Assembly (NCBI GenBank): GCA_023441965.1
Contig: JAEZNB010000019.1
Span: 1 to 13,772 of the forward strand
Source of the DNA: Bacillota bacterium
GTDB lineage: Bacteria > Bacillota > Clostridia > Lachnospirales > Lachnospiraceae
Direction of reading: 5' to 3'
DNA length: 13,772 nucleotides
The notes beneath the pieces were generated by a model that worked only from the letters and a program-made list of their open reading frames with translations, made no database searches and was not told the DNA's origin. Shown here one piece after another: positions 13,705 through 13,772 of this stretch. Positions within the stretch are counted from its first letter, which is position 1, and each line of letters begins with the position of its first letter. The translations under genes and the position numbers were made by a program.

Positions 13705-13772
13705 TTTCCCAGTATGCCGATTGCTTTTTTTAATATATCAAGTGCATCCTGGGTATCACGCAACTCCTTGCG
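13701..13772 (-). CDS. IS3 transposase OrfA, C-terminal end (partial at window edge)
   Basis: Twenty-three codons are visible, ending in TGA 13703-13701: RKELRDTQDALDILKKAIGI and LGK. The pattern ELRxTxDxLxxLKKAxxxLGK is the leucine-zipper tail of IS3/IS150 OrfA proteins. The stop overlaps the start of orfB. A slippery run of A lies within the LKK codons. Confidence 0.8.
   Translation of the reverse strand, partial: RKELRDTQDALDILKKAIGILGK
13724..13731 (-). promoter_or_regulatory. Programmed -1 frameshift site (A AAA AAA G) between orfA and orfB
   Basis: On the minus strand seven A then G occur with AAA AAA in the orfA frame. Slipping back one base gives SNRHTGKMTEALF, which is open straight into orfB. 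This is the standard way IS150-type elements make the fused OrfAB transposase. Confidence 0.75.

Larger units (their letters stand above)
10841..13772 (-). mobile_element. IS3-family (IS150-like) element, copy 2, split by a recombinase module
   Basis: The element runs on the minus strand from beyond the right edge to an end at about 10841 (TGCTA, the complement of the ...TAGCA end of copy 1). It holds the end of orfA, the 5' part of orfB, a foreign block (11228-13099) and the 3' part of orfB. Both orfB pieces meet the foreign block at the same catalytic motif, HTD on one side and DRGVQY on the other. Relative to copy 1 the subterminal part lacks about 22 bp, and orfB carries a frameshift and a nonsense codon, so this copy is inactive. 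It truncates mptD. Confidence 0.75.

Noticed and set aside
1..13772. CRISPR arrays, tRNA or rRNA genes, known riboswitches.
   Set aside because: No regularly spaced repeats, cloverleaf-like segments, rRNA-like stretches or recognisable riboswitch cores were seen on reading both strands. I could not run covariance-model searches.

Overview
The window looks like an accessory region from a low-GC, Gram-positive anaerobe, most likely a Clostridia-type Firmicute. I infer this from the strong AGGAGG-type ribosome binding sites, sigma-A-like promoters with 17-bp spacers, a lipoprotein solute-binding protein, a cysteine-rich KTR protein, a Trep_Strep/MptD membrane protein and IS150-like IS3 elements. 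No species can be named from the sequence alone.

Layout. Positions 1-213 are the 3' end of an IS3-family element (+ strand), which cuts off a heavy-metal P-type ATPase gene (cadA-like, - strand) after its metal-binding domain. An ArsR/CadC-like metal sensor (436-786) precedes it, with a consensus promoter and a 24-bp perfect palindromic operator. From 9426 down to 902 runs a tight seven-gene operon on the - strand. It encodes two ABC half-transporters of the siderophore (IrtAB/YbtPQ-like) type, then a complete nickel/peptide/opine-type ABC importer: two permeases, two ATPases and a lipoprotein binding protein. Upstream lie a TetR regulator and a small zinc-ribbon KTR protein (9502-10333). Divergent from tetR is a truncated mptD (Trep_Strep) gene (10590-10853). 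A nearly identical 17-bp GTTAG-N6-CTAACC box lies in front of both the operon and mptD, which suggests a shared regulator, possibly metal-responsive.

The mptD gene is cut by a second copy of the same IS3 element, inverted relative to the first, so 214-10840 is bracketed by inverted IS copies like a composite transposon or an invertible segment. The second copy (10841 to beyond the right edge) is itself split, at the catalytic HTD/DRG motif of its transposase, by a module of tyrosine recombinases (11228-13099). That module carries one recombinase with all catalytic residues but an in-frame TAA, a second that overlaps it by ATGA and is truncated at the IS junction, and a repeat-rich end with three ACTATRCCGAAG motifs. 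It resembles a decayed RIT-type (recombinase-in-trio) element.

Functionally, the core is probably a metal- or metallophore-linked uptake locus: an importer for a small charged ligand, two siderophore-type ABC proteins, a partial ECF-type S component, and a Zn/Cd-type sensor with the remnant of its efflux pump. The substrate assignment is inference. The mobile elements are decayed (frameshift, nonsense codons, split gene), while the transport genes look intact.
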